Shown here piece after piece: positions 19,000 to 28,283 of a stretch of 57,096 nt of DNA. How positions within the stretch are numbered: the stretch's first letter is position 1; the number at the start of each line of letters is the position of its first letter. The position numbers were made by a program, and so were the translations under genes. Below the pieces are notes generated by a model. The model was given only the letters and a program-made list of their open reading frames with translations, did no database searches and was not told where the DNA came from. The DNA lies in NCBI GenBank assembly GCA_017620845.1, contig JAGAUJ010000021.1, positions 1 through 57,096 on the forward strand. The letters are read 5' to 3'. The DNA is from Rickettsiales bacterium. GTDB taxonomy: Bacteria > Pseudomonadota > Alphaproteobacteria > Rickettsiales > UBA1997.

Positions 19000-19830
19000 G
19001 TGTTTACAATCATTACTTTTATGTTCTGTATATATTTTGTAATTTCAAATTCTATTGCAACAGAAAGCATAAGCAATACTACATTATTACCATCATTAAC
19101 ATTTTACAATAACTACATATTTTCAAATGAATTAAAACTTAATGTTAAACAGACAAATACAAATTATACATTTGGTGGTTACATTAAAAAAAATTCTATA
19201 AATGGAAATGAATTATTTGATACAATAGACAATAGGAATTACAGAGTTATATCTACACAAACAGATAACAATAATTATTTTTATAATATTTTTTTTACAA
19301 AAAAATTTAAAGAATTTAGCAAAAACAATACTAATCACACATTATATTGGACTTTATTTTTTAATGATAGTATAAAATATAAGGAAGTCTTAGAATTTAC
19401 TTATGTAGATGTTTATTCATCTGCTGGTTTACAAATAGACTATTCAATAAATAACACAAATACTGATACAAAAAATATACTTGAAAAACTCCCAATAAAT
19501 TTATTTATGTCAATTTCACAAAATATTAATGGAGTAAAAAATAATATAACAACCGGTGTAAGCACTTTTTATACATTAAATAATAATTTATCTTTTAATT
19601 TTGAATATAGTTATTTTAAAGATGTAAAAACTAAAAATAAGATTAATAAAACATATAATAATAGACATTATATAATAAATGTTAAAGATTTGCTTTATGA
19701 ATCTCATAATGTTAAACTTATAACACATCTGTCTTTTGCAGAAACAATTTCTGCTGATTTACTATTAAATTATTCAAAAACAAAAAGTTATGGCAATAAT
19801 TTCTATTTTGGTGTTCAGTTTAAGTTGTAA
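19000..19830 (+). CDS. Small outer-membrane beta-barrel-like protein (GTG start)
   Basis: An unrecognised 276-residue protein. A GTG at 19000 with GGAGG at 18991-18995 fixes the start. The N-terminus is a signal peptide (hydrophobic ITFMFCIYFVISN, about residues 4-16, cleavage near SIATES). The rest alternates polar and hydrophobic/aromatic residues in hairpin-sized units, and the last strand is YFGVQFKL, consistent with an outer-membrane barrel of perhaps eight to twelve strands. It is very Asn/Thr/Lys-rich. It follows dnaA by only 15 bases, though the envelope role seems unrelated to replication. It could be a lineage-specific surface protein; no family name is justified. Confidence 0.7.
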   Translation: MFTIITFMFCIYFVISNSIATESISNTTLLPSLTFYNNYIFSNELKLNVKQTNTNYTFGGYIKKNSINGNELFDTIDNRNYRVISTQTDNNNYFYNIFFTKKFKEFSKNNTNHTLYWTLFFNDSIKYKEVLEFTYVDVYSSAGLQIDYSINNTNTDTKNILEKLPINLFMSISQNINGVKNNITTGVSTFYTLNNNLSFNFEYSYFKDVKTKNKINKTYNNRHYIINVKDLLYESHNVKLITHLSFAETISADLLLNYSKTKSYGNNFYFGVQFKL

Positions 19831-19945
19831 ACATTTTTGTTATAAAAAAATAAATATTTGCCAACAATTATTAGTATCTACAATCAATATAAACTAAAAT
19901 AATTTTATCAATAGCACATACCGATATATTTTTAATTACACCTTT

Positions 19946-20758
19946 TTAAAAAACATTCACAATTTTAACCAAATCTTCCACACCTAACTCTTCAACTCTC
20001 ACACCAGCGGCAACACCACACTCACTCAATACATCCACCGCATTTTTACACACTTTTTTTAAATTATTTAAAACAGTCTTTCTTCTTTGATTAAACAAAA
20101 CCTGACACAACTTTGACAATTTTACAATAATATCAAGATTTACATCTTGTTTTACAGTCAACCCAACCACAGAAGACACAACTTTTGGTGGCGGAGTAAA
20201 AGCACTTGGTGCTATATCAAAATATTTTTTTACATCACAGATATACTGACACATTACTGATAATCTACCATAATTTTTACTATTATTTTTAGAAATTATT
20301 CTATCAACAACTTCTTTTTGTAATAATAAAGTCATACTTTTTATATTTTTTACATCCTTACTTTCCAACCACTTAAATAATAAAACAGTTCCAATATTAT
20401 ATGGTAAATTGGCAATTATATTATATTTTTCACCACTAAATAACTCGTTTTCATTTATTTTTAAAGCATCACCATAAATTGCTTCCAAATTAGGAAAAAA
20501 TGGTTTTATTTCATTATTTGCAATATTTACACACCTTTCATCCATATCAACAGTTATTAATTTTTTTGGTTGTTTTTTTAGAATTGCAGTAGTTAAACCA
20601 GCGGGTCCAGTTCCAATTTCTAAAACATTTTCATTTTCAATATTTCCAGCACAATTAACTATTTTTGTTAACAACTCTGGATTTGTCAAAAAATTCTGCC
20701 CAAAAGATTTTTTTGTATATAAATTATACTTTTTAATTATTTCAACCGTTGTTAGCAT
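19946..20758 (-). CDS. rsmA: 16S rRNA (adenine1518-N6/adenine1519-N6) dimethyltransferase
   Basis: KsgA/RsmA methylates two adjacent adenines in the 3' hairpin of 16S rRNA during small-subunit assembly. The 270 residues have the diagnostic KSFGQNFLTNPEL start, the SAM loop VLEIGTGPAGLT (near residue 44), and the catalytic NLPYNIGT (near 114). A C-terminal helical domain with FNQRRKTVLNNLK follows. The glycine loop is GTGPAGLT where GAGPGNLT or similar is usual. Its start overlaps the prmC end by 17 bases, so it is the last gene of the long minus-strand run. Confidence 0.96.
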   Translation of the reverse strand: MLTTVEIIKKYNLYTKKSFGQNFLTNPELLTKIVNCAGNIENENVLEIGTGPAGLTTAILKKQPKKLITVDMDERCVNIANNEIKPFFPNLEAIYGDALKINENELFSGEKYNIIANLPYNIGTVLLFKWLESKDVKNIKSMTLLLQKEVVDRIISKNNSKNYGRLSVMCQYICDVKKYFDIAPSAFTPPPKVVSSVVGLTVKQDVNLDIIVKLSKLCQVLFNQRRKTVLNNLKKVCKNAVDVLSECGVAAGVRVEELGVEDLVKIVNVF

Positions 20759-21599
20759 TATTTTTTTCTCCTACATTAAAACAAACAATTCTATCATAAC
20801 CATTTAAATCTTTTTTTATTGTATGTAATGAAAAATTATTTTTTTCAAAAATATCTGTAACAATTTTTGCCTGATTATGTCCTACTTCAAAAAATATTTT
20901 AGTATTATTTTTACAATTTTTTATTATATTTTGTGCTATATATTCATAACATTTTAAACCATTAATTCCACCATCAAGTGCCAACATGGGATCAAAATTT
21001 TTTACATCTTTATCCAATTTTTGTATCTCCTCTGTTTCTATATATGGTGGATTTGATACAATAATATCAAATTTTTCTGCAACATTATCATTCCAGTTAG
21101 AAAGAACAAAATTAATATTTTCTACTCCTAAATTTTTTGCATTAAATTTTGCTACTTCAAGTGCTTTTTCACTTATATCTACCGCAACACCAGTAGCGTT
21201 TTTAAATAACTTTAATAAAGTTAATATTAAACAACCACTACCAGTCCCCATATCTAAAATATGTAGCTTTTTATTTGTATTATATACACTCAAAACTAAT
21301 TCTATTAAATTTTCAGTATCAGGTCTTGGATCTAAAACATTTCCATTAACATAAAAATCATAGTCCCAAAACGATTTTCTATTTATTATTTTGGATATTG
21401 GCTCATTATTAAGTCTTCTTTGAATCAAAACACTCAACAAATATTCCTTATCAAACTCTTCACTAAAATATAAATATAAATCCTTATAATCTATCCCTAA
21501 TACATAAGACAGCAACAACTTACAATCAAAAACAGCAGTATCAATATTAGCAGTTTTTAGAAGTTCACTATATTTATTTATAACATCAATCAATATCAT
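20742..21599 (-). CDS. prmC: Peptide chain release factor N5-glutamine methyltransferase
   Basis: Methylates the Gln of the GGQ motif in release factors RF1/RF2, raising termination efficiency. The 285-residue protein has an N-terminal helical domain, then a Rossmann-type methyltransferase with DMGTGSGCL (SAM loop, near residue 116) and the catalytic NPPYIE motif (near 183). A DPRPDTE stretch before the SAM domain is typical of PrmC/HemK. The gene overlaps DUF2125 upstream by 14 bases and rsmA downstream by 17, so all three are translationally packed. Confidence 0.95.
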   Translation of the reverse strand: MILIDVINKYSELLKTANIDTAVFDCKLLLSYVLGIDYKDLYLYFSEEFDKEYLLSVLIQRRLNNEPISKIINRKSFWDYDFYVNGNVLDPRPDTENLIELVLSVYNTNKKLHILDMGTGSGCLILTLLKLFKNATGVAVDISEKALEVAKFNAKNLGVENINFVLSNWNDNVAEKFDIIVSNPPYIETEEIQKLDKDVKNFDPMLALDGGINGLKCYEYIAQNIIKNCKNNTKIFFEVGHNQAKIVTDIFEKNNFSLHTIKKDLNGYDRIVCFNVGEKNNANNG

Positions 21600-22635
21600 T
21601 TTTAAATATCAATTTTCGTATTATATCATTAACATCAACATCATTAATAAAAAATCTTCTACTTTTTGTATCACTTTTTATACTATAATATTTTTCAGAT
21701 TGTGTATCCTTACTATTTTTTGGAACAAGTTCTAATATTTGTATCAATTTATAAACAGTGTCTTTACTAACCAAAAAATCAGCATCTTTATTGATTGCGG
21801 ACACAAGATAATCATAATTCAAAATACTTGCATCAAGATTTATTTTAGCAGATTTTACATAAGAATCAGAAATATGATCTCCGCTAATATTAATAGAATA
21901 ATTATTTGATATGTCATTAAAAACAAAAGTATCAATAACATTTCTAATTTTTACCAATTTATCATACTCATACTCTTTTATATTTGAAAAAATAACCTCA
22001 AAATTAGATTCTAATTTTTTATCACTACCAACATCTGTATTAATAGAATCTATATTTAACCTAAAAGTTCTATTTTGGTATTCTTGATCAATAATAGTTA
22101 TTAATTTTAAACTCGCATTAACAAGTTTATTAGACAACACACTTTGTTCTTTAACTATATTTTGTATCTCCATATTCTTAAAAAATGCATCTATTGAATT
22201 AATTAAATTATTACCATCTAAACTGAATCTAATATCATGTTCACCAATAATAATTTTATTATATATTTCATCACCATCTATACTATTTTTAATGATAATA
22301 TTTCCATTAAACAAAATATTAACATTTTTTGTAAAAATAAAATTACGAATAGACAATTCATCAAAAATAAATGATACATTCCTATTTTTATACAAAAATT
22401 TTACTTCCAAATTTTTAACTTTTGTTTTTAATATAATTGGAAAGCCACTAACACTTATTTTATCATAACTAAACTCATAATGAGCATTATCTGTATTTAA
22501 AACATTTATAACTTGTTTTTTAACCTCATTCCAAACTAAAACATACACGGAACATATAACAACAAAAATAACTATTATTGCAACATATAATAACTTTGCA
22601 CTACTATTTTCTACATCTCTCTTAAATGCTCTCAT
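21586..22635 (-). CDS. DUF2125-family membrane-anchored protein
   Basis: A 349-residue protein with one N-terminal transmembrane helix (LLYVAIIVIFVVICSVYVLVW, about residues 15-35) and a large, probably periplasmic, remainder. The segment after the helix, ending YDKISVSGFPIILK, fits the DUF2125 pattern seen in alphaproteobacteria (a Val-Ser-Gly-Phe-Pro motif near residue 65). Function is unknown; related proteins resemble the AsmA-like strand-rich repeats linked to envelope lipid transport, but that is inference. It sits in a run of envelope genes, overlapping prmC by 14 bases and starting 17 bases after the NlpD-like gene. Confidence 0.75.
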   Translation of the reverse strand: MRAFKRDVENSSAKLLYVAIIVIFVVICSVYVLVWNEVKKQVINVLNTDNAHYEFSYDKISVSGFPIILKTKVKNLEVKFLYKNRNVSFIFDELSIRNFIFTKNVNILFNGNIIIKNSIDGDEIYNKIIIGEHDIRFSLDGNNLINSIDAFFKNMEIQNIVKEQSVLSNKLVNASLKLITIIDQEYQNRTFRLNIDSINTDVGSDKKLESNFEVIFSNIKEYEYDKLVKIRNVIDTFVFNDISNNYSINISGDHISDSYVKSAKINLDASILNYDYLVSAINKDADFLVSKDTVYKLIQILELVPKNSKDTQSEKYYSIKSDTKSRRFFINDVDVNDIIRKLIFKNDID

Positions 22636-22651
22636 AAATACCCTCTTACAA

Positions 22652-24040
22652 TTAATCTAAATATTTAACAGGATCCATAGCAACCCTACCTTTTCTAACA
22701 GAAAAATACAACTGTGGTTCACTAACATTTCCAGTTTGTCCAACAGTTCCAATAGTTTGACCCTTTGATACTTTGTCTTTAACTTTAACTGTTATTTTAT
22801 CACAATATCCATAAATTGATAACCAACCATTACTGTGTTTTATTATAATAATATTACCAAAACCTTTTAATTCATTTCCAGCATAAGCAACCTCACCATC
22901 ACCAGCTGCAAGTATCGGTGTATTCATTGGAGATTTTATAGTAATAGCATCACTATATTCTCCATCTGCTTGTTTGCCAAATTTTTTTATTATTTCTCCT
23001 TTTACTGGCCAATCAAACAAAGAAGTTTTTTGTTGTTCTTTTATAACTTGTGTTGTCTTAACCTCTTCATTTTTACTTGTATCATTAACCTCAACTTTTT
23101 CAACTGATTTTACTACTTCTAAATCACTTTGCGTTGATTTTTTTGTATTATTTACAGAATTATTATTTCTATTAATAACATATAATTTTTGTCCAACAAA
23201 TATTTTATATGGTTTTTTTAAATTATTATATTTAATTAAATCACTAATACTAACATCAACATATTTTGATATACTATATAAATTATCTCCACGTTTAACT
23301 ACATAATAATTTTTACCGTTTAATATATTGTCATCATTATATTTATTGCTTTTTACTTTATTTTGCCTCATTTCAGTTCTACTATTTACAGGAACTTTTA
23401 TTTTTTGACCAATATAAACATTGTATGGTGGTTTTATATCATTAATGCTTGCGATTTCTCTAAGTGTGGAATTATTGGTAAGAGCAATTTTTATTAAACT
23501 ATCGCCCTTTTTAACAGTTATTGTCTTATATTCAATATTTGTTTTTTCAATTTTATTATTATCATAAACTTTTATTCTTTGCCCTACATATATTCTATAC
23601 GGACTCTTTATATTATTTAACTTTGCAATATTTTTCAAAGACATATCGTATCTTTCAGCTATTGTTGACAAAGAATCGCCATTTTTAACTCTAATAATTT
23701 TAATTTGTTTTTCTTTTGAAATATTGCTTTCAACTAAATTTGTTCTATTGTTTTCTATTTTATCTATCTCTTTCATTTCATCATATTCATCACCATTATT
23801 TAACTTTGCATCACTATCTTCATTTTCTGTTATTTTAGTTTCATTTTTCCTCAAATCTCTAACGACTTTATTATCTGTTGTTTTTATATAAGTTCCCCTC
23901 ATGTAACTTGGCTGAAACATTTCTTTTTTAATACTATTACTACTAAATTCACCACTTTCCTTATAAATTATATTTGCAGCATCTTGAACACAAGAAGTAA
24001 GTGTAAATGCCATTATAATATAAAATTTTTTACTGAACAT
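22652..24040 (-). CDS. LysM/M23 lipoprotein, NlpD-like, with degenerate peptidase site
   Basis: A 462-residue lipoprotein: the lipobox LTSC ends a short signal at about residue 17. After a charged linker come three LysM peptidoglycan-binding repeats, each opening VKxGDxL and closing xVGQK/RI or similar (starting near residues 117, 175 and 247). The C-terminal 115 residues form an M23 (LytM) domain: PILAAGDGEVAYAG, KGQTIGTVGQTG, DPVKYL. The zinc ligands are missing: the usual HxGID is YSDAIT, the HxH motif is LYFSVR, and the YAH position is YGYC. It is therefore probably not a peptidase but an activator of a cell-wall amidase, as for NlpD/EnvC. It acts in the periplasm at the outer membrane, presumably in daughter-cell separation. 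Confidence 0.9.
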   Translation of the reverse strand: MFSKKFYIIMAFTLTSCVQDAANIIYKESGEFSSNSIKKEMFQPSYMRGTYIKTTDNKVVRDLRKNETKITENEDSDAKLNNGDEYDEMKEIDKIENNRTNLVESNISKEKQIKIIRVKNGDSLSTIAERYDMSLKNIAKLNNIKSPYRIYVGQRIKVYDNNKIEKTNIEYKTITVKKGDSLIKIALTNNSTLREIASINDIKPPYNVYIGQKIKVPVNSRTEMRQNKVKSNKYNDDNILNGKNYYVVKRGDNLYSISKYVDVSISDLIKYNNLKKPYKIFVGQKLYVINRNNNSVNNTKKSTQSDLEVVKSVEKVEVNDTSKNEEVKTTQVIKEQQKTSLFDWPVKGEIIKKFGKQADGEYSDAITIKSPMNTPILAAGDGEVAYAGNELKGFGNIIIIKHSNGWLSIYGYCDKITVKVKDKVSKGQTIGTVGQTGNVSEPQLYFSVRKGRVAMDPVKYLD

Positions 24041-24055
24041 ATTTTTACTATTTAA

Positions 24056-25357
24056 TTAATAATTTAAAAACTCTTGGTTTGTACTTATTACAACCTTTTC
24101 TTTGTTTTGTAATTGTAATACAAACATTTTTCTTTCAACAATACCATTTGGCAAAAATCTAAATTTACCATCTATTCCATCAAAACCATTAGGATTTAAT
24201 AATTCCTTTTTATTTATAGCGAATACACCATCAACTTTATCATACAATTTATCTATAATATTAACCAAATCATAAACCATTGATGTTATTTTAATAGGTT
24301 CTGCTCTATATAATTTTATATAATCATCATAAAACTTTTTATATTTATCTGGATTGGCACCAATAAAAATCACTTTATCAAAATATGGATTATTCACTAT
24401 GTTAATATCACCATCCATTTTTGTAGTTCCTATTAACTGAACATATCTGCTATTTTGTTGACTAATAAATAGTAAATTTGCTATTTCTTCTGCTTTTTTA
24501 CCACCATCTGGAATAAATAATGCTTGTGGATATATTTTTTCTTCTTCTTGTATAATAAATTCTGGTTCCTCTGTTTCTCCTAACAATTTACTTTCTAATT
24601 TCTTTTTTTCATAATCCTCATACAAAGTCTGTGGAACCTCGTAAAAATTAACTAAATCATTAATTTTTGTTATAAGATTATTTTCATTTTGTTGCTCATA
24701 ATATTCTGTTTTTATTAATAAACCATCTTTGTTTAAGATAGTTCCTCTTAATATTCTATTCATTAAAGCCCCATGAGTTGTATTTGGCATTAATGCAACA
24801 TAATTATAAAAATCATTTTCCATCATATAAGATATAAGTGTTTGTATTTCTTGTTCTGGAATCGAACCCGTAACAAACACATTATCAATATTTTTTAATT
24901 CTTCATCATTAGACAATGAAAATGATATTAAATCATTTTTTTTAATTATATCTTTAATTGCTTTTGTTTCTGCACTAAACAAAGGACCAATTACTGTGTC
25001 AACTCCATCTTTTATTGCTCTATTAATTGCTTCAACTGCACCAAACGTTGTTCCTTTTGTATCATATATCTTTAAAACTATATTTTTCTTATTATTTTCA
25101 AATAATGACATCTGTATTGTATTTACAATAGATTCACCAACCACTTTTACTTGACCACTTAATGGCACTAAAACAGCAACTCTTAATTTATCACTTGTTG
25201 TTTTTGTATATTCATTTATTAATACATCTGTATAAAAATTAGAATCTCCACCCTCTATACTACTACTATGCATAAAATAATCCAAATCTCCATTACATGA
25301 AAATAAAAAAATAGAGATTACAAATAAAAATATACTCTTTTTCAACTTAATCAGCAT
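24056..25357 (-). CDS. LpoA-like penicillin-binding-protein activator (periplasmic-binding fold lipoprotein)
   Basis: I start at the ATG at 25357, which gives a standard lipoprotein signal (KLKKSIFLFVISIFLFSC, lipid Cys near residue 20); the open frame extends nine codons upstream. About 433 residues follow the type-I periplasmic binding-protein fold: VAVLVPLSGQVKVVGE near residue 60, GVDTVIGPLFS near 120, then SFSLSND. This matches the ABC-type substrate-binding group containing LpoA and similar penicillin-binding-protein activators, which stimulate peptidoglycan synthases from the outer membrane. No transporter permease or ATPase is nearby, while mltG and the NlpD-like gene are, which favours the wall-synthesis role over amino-acid uptake. 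Confidence 0.8.
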   Translation of the reverse strand: MLIKLKKSIFLFVISIFLFSCNGDLDYFMHSSSIEGGDSNFYTDVLINEYTKTTSDKLRVAVLVPLSGQVKVVGESIVNTIQMSLFENNKKNIVLKIYDTKGTTFGAVEAINRAIKDGVDTVIGPLFSAETKAIKDIIKKNDLISFSLSNDEELKNIDNVFVTGSIPEQEIQTLISYMMENDFYNYVALMPNTTHGALMNRILRGTILNKDGLLIKTEYYEQQNENNLITKINDLVNFYEVPQTLYEDYEKKKLESKLLGETEEPEFIIQEEEKIYPQALFIPDGGKKAEEIANLLFISQQNSRYVQLIGTTKMDGDINIVNNPYFDKVIFIGANPDKYKKFYDDYIKLYRAEPIKITSMVYDLVNIIDKLYDKVDGVFAINKKELLNPNGFDGIDGKFRFLPNGIVERKMFVLQLQNKEKVVISTNQEFLNY

Positions 25358-25413
25358 TTTATTAATAAATATTAACAATAACAAAATAACACAATAAAAA
25401 AAATATACAAGAT

Positions 25414-26397
25414 TTATTTTAAACCCCTTACAACATTTTTAAAATCATTTACCATTTTTCTATGTTCAAAATAAGTCTCTGAAAAATTGTGTCCACCATT
25501 ACCAGTTGCAACAAAAAATAAATATTTTGTTTTTGCTGGATTTAAAACTGCTTTTATAGATTCTTCCCCAGGATTACATATTGGTCCAGGTGGCAATCCT
25601 CGTATTTTATATGTATTATATGGCGAATCTCTTCTAATTAAAAAATATGTTTTTATATCTTTTTCTCTTGCAACATTACCGAAAGTATAACCATAAATTG
25701 CAGTTGGATCAGACTGTAGTGGCATTCTTATTCTTAGTCTATTAACAAAAACCGATGCAACAAGTCTTCTTTCTTCTTCTATACCAGTTTCTTTTTCTAC
25801 TATTGAAGCCAAAATTAATGCTTCTCTTTTTGTATTAAATGGCAAATCTTTATCTCTACTGTCCCAATATCTATCAATTACTTTTAACATATCATTTTGC
25901 ATTCTTTTTACTAAGTCTTCTTTTGTATCACCTCGTTGAAATTTATATGTTTGTGGCAACAAACTACCCTCTGGAATACTATCTGGAATCTTACCGCTTA
26001 AATATTCATTGGTATCTATCATCTTCAATATTGAATCATTACTTAAACCTTCTGCAAAAGTTATTGTCCTATAATAAATATTATTATTTATTATATCTTT
26101 TATTAAATCGGCAATTGTAGAATCTTTTTTAATAAAATATTCTCCATACTTTATAACTGGCTTATTTTTAGTTTTAATTCTCACAATAACATTAAATAAT
26201 ATTTTATTATTTATAATTTTATCTTTATATAATTTATTCACTAAAATATTTAATCCCGACCCCTTTTCTACATAAATTAATTTATTCTCAATAATCACTG
26301 AATTTAAAAATTTGTTAACATATAAAGTTATTAATATTAAAAAAATAATACCAATACTAAACATTGTTCCAAATAATATTTTAATTCTCTTTGTCAT
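25414..26397 (-). CDS. mltG: Endolytic murein transglycosylase MltG
   Basis: Cleaves nascent glycan strands in the inner-membrane/periplasm space and so helps set glycan length. I take the ATG at 26397 (TKRIKILFG), giving about 327 residues with one transmembrane helix (about 10-30). The frame continues upstream, with a second hydrophobic stretch that would be unusual. The YceG domain is clear: LILASIVEKETG with the catalytic Glu, then VFVNRLRIRMPLQSDPT and a GLPPGPICNPG motif. It begins the sub-run of wall genes mltG, LpoA-like and NlpD-like, and is separated from holC by 111 bases, so it may have its own promoter. Confidence 0.94.
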   Translation of the reverse strand: MTKRIKILFGTMFSIGIIFLILITLYVNKFLNSVIIENKLIYVEKGSGLNILVNKLYKDKIINNKILFNVIVRIKTKNKPVIKYGEYFIKKDSTIADLIKDIINNNIYYRTITFAEGLSNDSILKMIDTNEYLSGKIPDSIPEGSLLPQTYKFQRGDTKEDLVKRMQNDMLKVIDRYWDSRDKDLPFNTKREALILASIVEKETGIEEERRLVASVFVNRLRIRMPLQSDPTAIYGYTFGNVAREKDIKTYFLIRRDSPYNTYKIRGLPPGPICNPGEESIKAVLNPAKTKYLFFVATGNGGHNFSETYFEHRKMVNDFKNVVRGLK

Positions 26398-26507
26398 ATT
26401 TATTATAAATAAAAAAACTACTATGATAATAACAAACAAATTTTATTTTTCAATTGTTTATTAAAATAGCAAATAACTTAACATTAATTTTATATACAAA
26501 TCAAATA

Positions 26508-26972
26508 TTAAAACTCTTCCAATACGGTCCACTTTTTCGTAAGTGCATCTTTTTCGTTAATTATAATATTACAATTTAAATCTTTAAACAATTTTAAACT
26601 ACTTCTTGCCTGTCTTACAGAAGGATCACTCAACTTTGTAAAAATATAATAAATTTTTTTAAAAGATTTCAAAAAATCAGCATCATCAACAAAACTACTC
26701 AACAACAAACAATCTGCATTATTTGAATTTATTAATTCATTACTTAAAAGTAATTTATCATTATTTTTAAAATCTTTATCAAAAATAGAATGTGGCAAAA
26801 AATCAGCATTTCCCCCAGAAATCCACAAATATTCATCAAATTTTTTTAATTTTTCCATTGACGTAGAATAAAGCAAAATACTTTGATTACTTTTACTATT
26901 CATTTGATATAACAAACTATATATAAAAGCGCTTACATCCTCACTTATAGAATAAAAATTAACCTCTAACAT
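26508..26972 (-). CDS. holC: DNA polymerase III chi subunit
   Basis: A 154-residue protein matching HolC: an N-terminal strand-helix (EVNFYSISEDVSAFIYSLL), then KLKKFDEYLWISGGNADFLPHSIF, where LW followed by FLPH is the family marker. Later comes a YYIFTKLSDPSVRQARS stretch. Chi links the clamp loader to SSB on lagging-strand DNA. Sequence similarity in this family is low and the call rests on the LW/FLPH pattern plus context. The start codon shares one base with the dnaQ stop, so the two polymerase III genes are translationally coupled. Confidence 0.82.
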   Translation of the reverse strand: MLEVNFYSISEDVSAFIYSLLYQMNSKSNQSILLYSTSMEKLKKFDEYLWISGGNADFLPHSIFDKDFKNNDKLLLSNELINSNNADCLLLSSFVDDADFLKSFKKIYYIFTKLSDPSVRQARSSLKLFKDLNCNIIINEKDALTKKWTVLEEF

Positions 26973-27694
26973 TATTTATTTTCAACCTCCATATTCCATA
27001 AACTATTTTTAACATACTTTGCCAAAAATTCATTATGTTTATTTATATCATCTTCACTATTTTTAAAATTTCTACTCTCTAAAACACTTCTGTTCTTAAT
27101 ATCCATCAAAATATTTTCTATATCTGTATTTGAAGATTTTTTATCAATATTTTTTTCATCTATTAAACTTTTCTGCGAACCACCATTTAACTCAATATAA
27201 ACATCAGCCAACAATTCAGCATCAAGCAAAGCACCGTGAAAAACTCTGGCAGAAGCATCAACATTAAATCTCTTACATAAAGCATCCAAATTATTTTTTT
27301 GTCCTGGAAATTTTTCTTTTGCCAACAACAAAGAGTCTATAACCGCATTTTCTAATTTTTTATAACCAGCCAATTCAAACTCATAATTCAAAAACTTCAT
27401 ATCAAACGGTGCATTATGCGCTATTAATGGTGAGTCTGCAACAAATTCAATAAATTTATCTATTATATCTTTAAAAACTGGTTTACCAATAACTTTATCA
27501 TTAGATATACCATGAATTTTCACTGCATCTTCTGGTATATCTCTTTCAGGATTTATTATTTCATGAAAATAATTTCCTGTCCTTTTACCATCAATTAGTT
27601 CTACACAACCAATTTCCAATAACCTATCACCAGTAAACGGATCAAAACCGGTTGTTTCTGTATCAAAACAAATTTCTCTAATTACCGTTGTCAT
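26972..27694 (-). CDS. dnaQ: DNA polymerase III epsilon subunit (3'-5' proofreading exonuclease)
   Basis: A 240-residue DnaQ with all exonuclease motifs: Exo I FDTETTGFDP (Asp/Glu near residues 10-12), Exo II AHNAPFDMKFLNYE (near 95), and Exo III HGALLDAELLADVY (near 155, catalytic His and Asp). The C-terminal tail after about residue 180 is Ser/Asn/Lys-rich; in DnaQ this region binds the polymerase alpha subunit. It overlaps mlaC upstream by 17 bases and holC downstream by one, so translation of the three genes is packed although their functions differ. Confidence 0.96.
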   Translation of the reverse strand: MTTVIREICFDTETTGFDPFTGDRLLEIGCVELIDGKRTGNYFHEIINPERDIPEDAVKIHGISNDKVIGKPVFKDIIDKFIEFVADSPLIAHNAPFDMKFLNYEFELAGYKKLENAVIDSLLLAKEKFPGQKNNLDALCKRFNVDASARVFHGALLDAELLADVYIELNGGSQKSLIDEKNIDKKSSNTDIENILMDIKNRSVLESRNFKNSEDDINKHNEFLAKYVKNSLWNMEVENK

Positions 27695-28283
27695 TTTTTA
27701 TTTTTAATTCATTTAAAAATTTACTAAAACCTTTTGAAGTTATAACCGAATTTATTTCAGATCTTTGTGCCGAAATAAAACTAATTCCTTCTGTTATTAT
27801 ATCCCTTATAAAATATTTATTATCTTTTTTAATAATTCTAAAATTATTTTTAACTTCTTTATCATTATATTTTACAATACTTGATATATTAAAAGTATTC
27901 TCTTTAACTTGTTCTATTAAAATTATTTTATAACTATCTTTTTTATAGACATCTAAAACAGAAATGTAATTTTTAATTAATATTTTTGAATAGTTATCTA
28001 TAAACTCTTGCTTTTCTTGTTGAGTTATTGTTTTTCTATATTTTCCAAGTATAAAATTACCCATCCAGTCTAAATCCAATATATTATTTGCAAGTGTATA
28101 AACTGAATCTTCTTTAAGTTTTTGATTTGTAATTTTGCTTATATTTTCAAACTCAATAGCAAAATTATTAATAAATTTGCTTATACCATCTTTATCTATT
28201 TTACTAACATTGTTAGCAAAACCATTAAAACAAACAAAAATTAAACAAACAAATGTTAAAATAAAAGAAATTTTACTCTTCAT
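27678..28283 (-). CDS. mlaC: Phospholipid-transport periplasmic protein MlaC (Ttg2D family)
   Basis: Carries phospholipids between MlaA at the outer membrane and the MlaFEDB transporter at the inner membrane. A 201-residue protein with a signal peptide (ISFILTFVCLIFVCFNGFA, about residues 4-22). It shows the MlaC pattern: DLDWMGNFILGKYRK near 72, EFIDNYSKILIKNYISV near 95, a FRIIKKDNKYFIRDII stretch near 150, and an ISFISAQRSEI segment near 170. It overlaps mlaA upstream by 11 bases. The inner-membrane mlaFED genes are not in the window. Confidence 0.9.
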   Translation of the reverse strand: MKSKISFILTFVCLIFVCFNGFANNVSKIDKDGISKFINNFAIEFENISKITNQKLKEDSVYTLANNILDLDWMGNFILGKYRKTITQQEKQEFIDNYSKILIKNYISVLDVYKKDSYKIILIEQVKENTFNISSIVKYNDKEVKNNFRIIKKDNKYFIRDIITEGISFISAQRSEINSVITSKGFSKFLNELKIKNDNGN

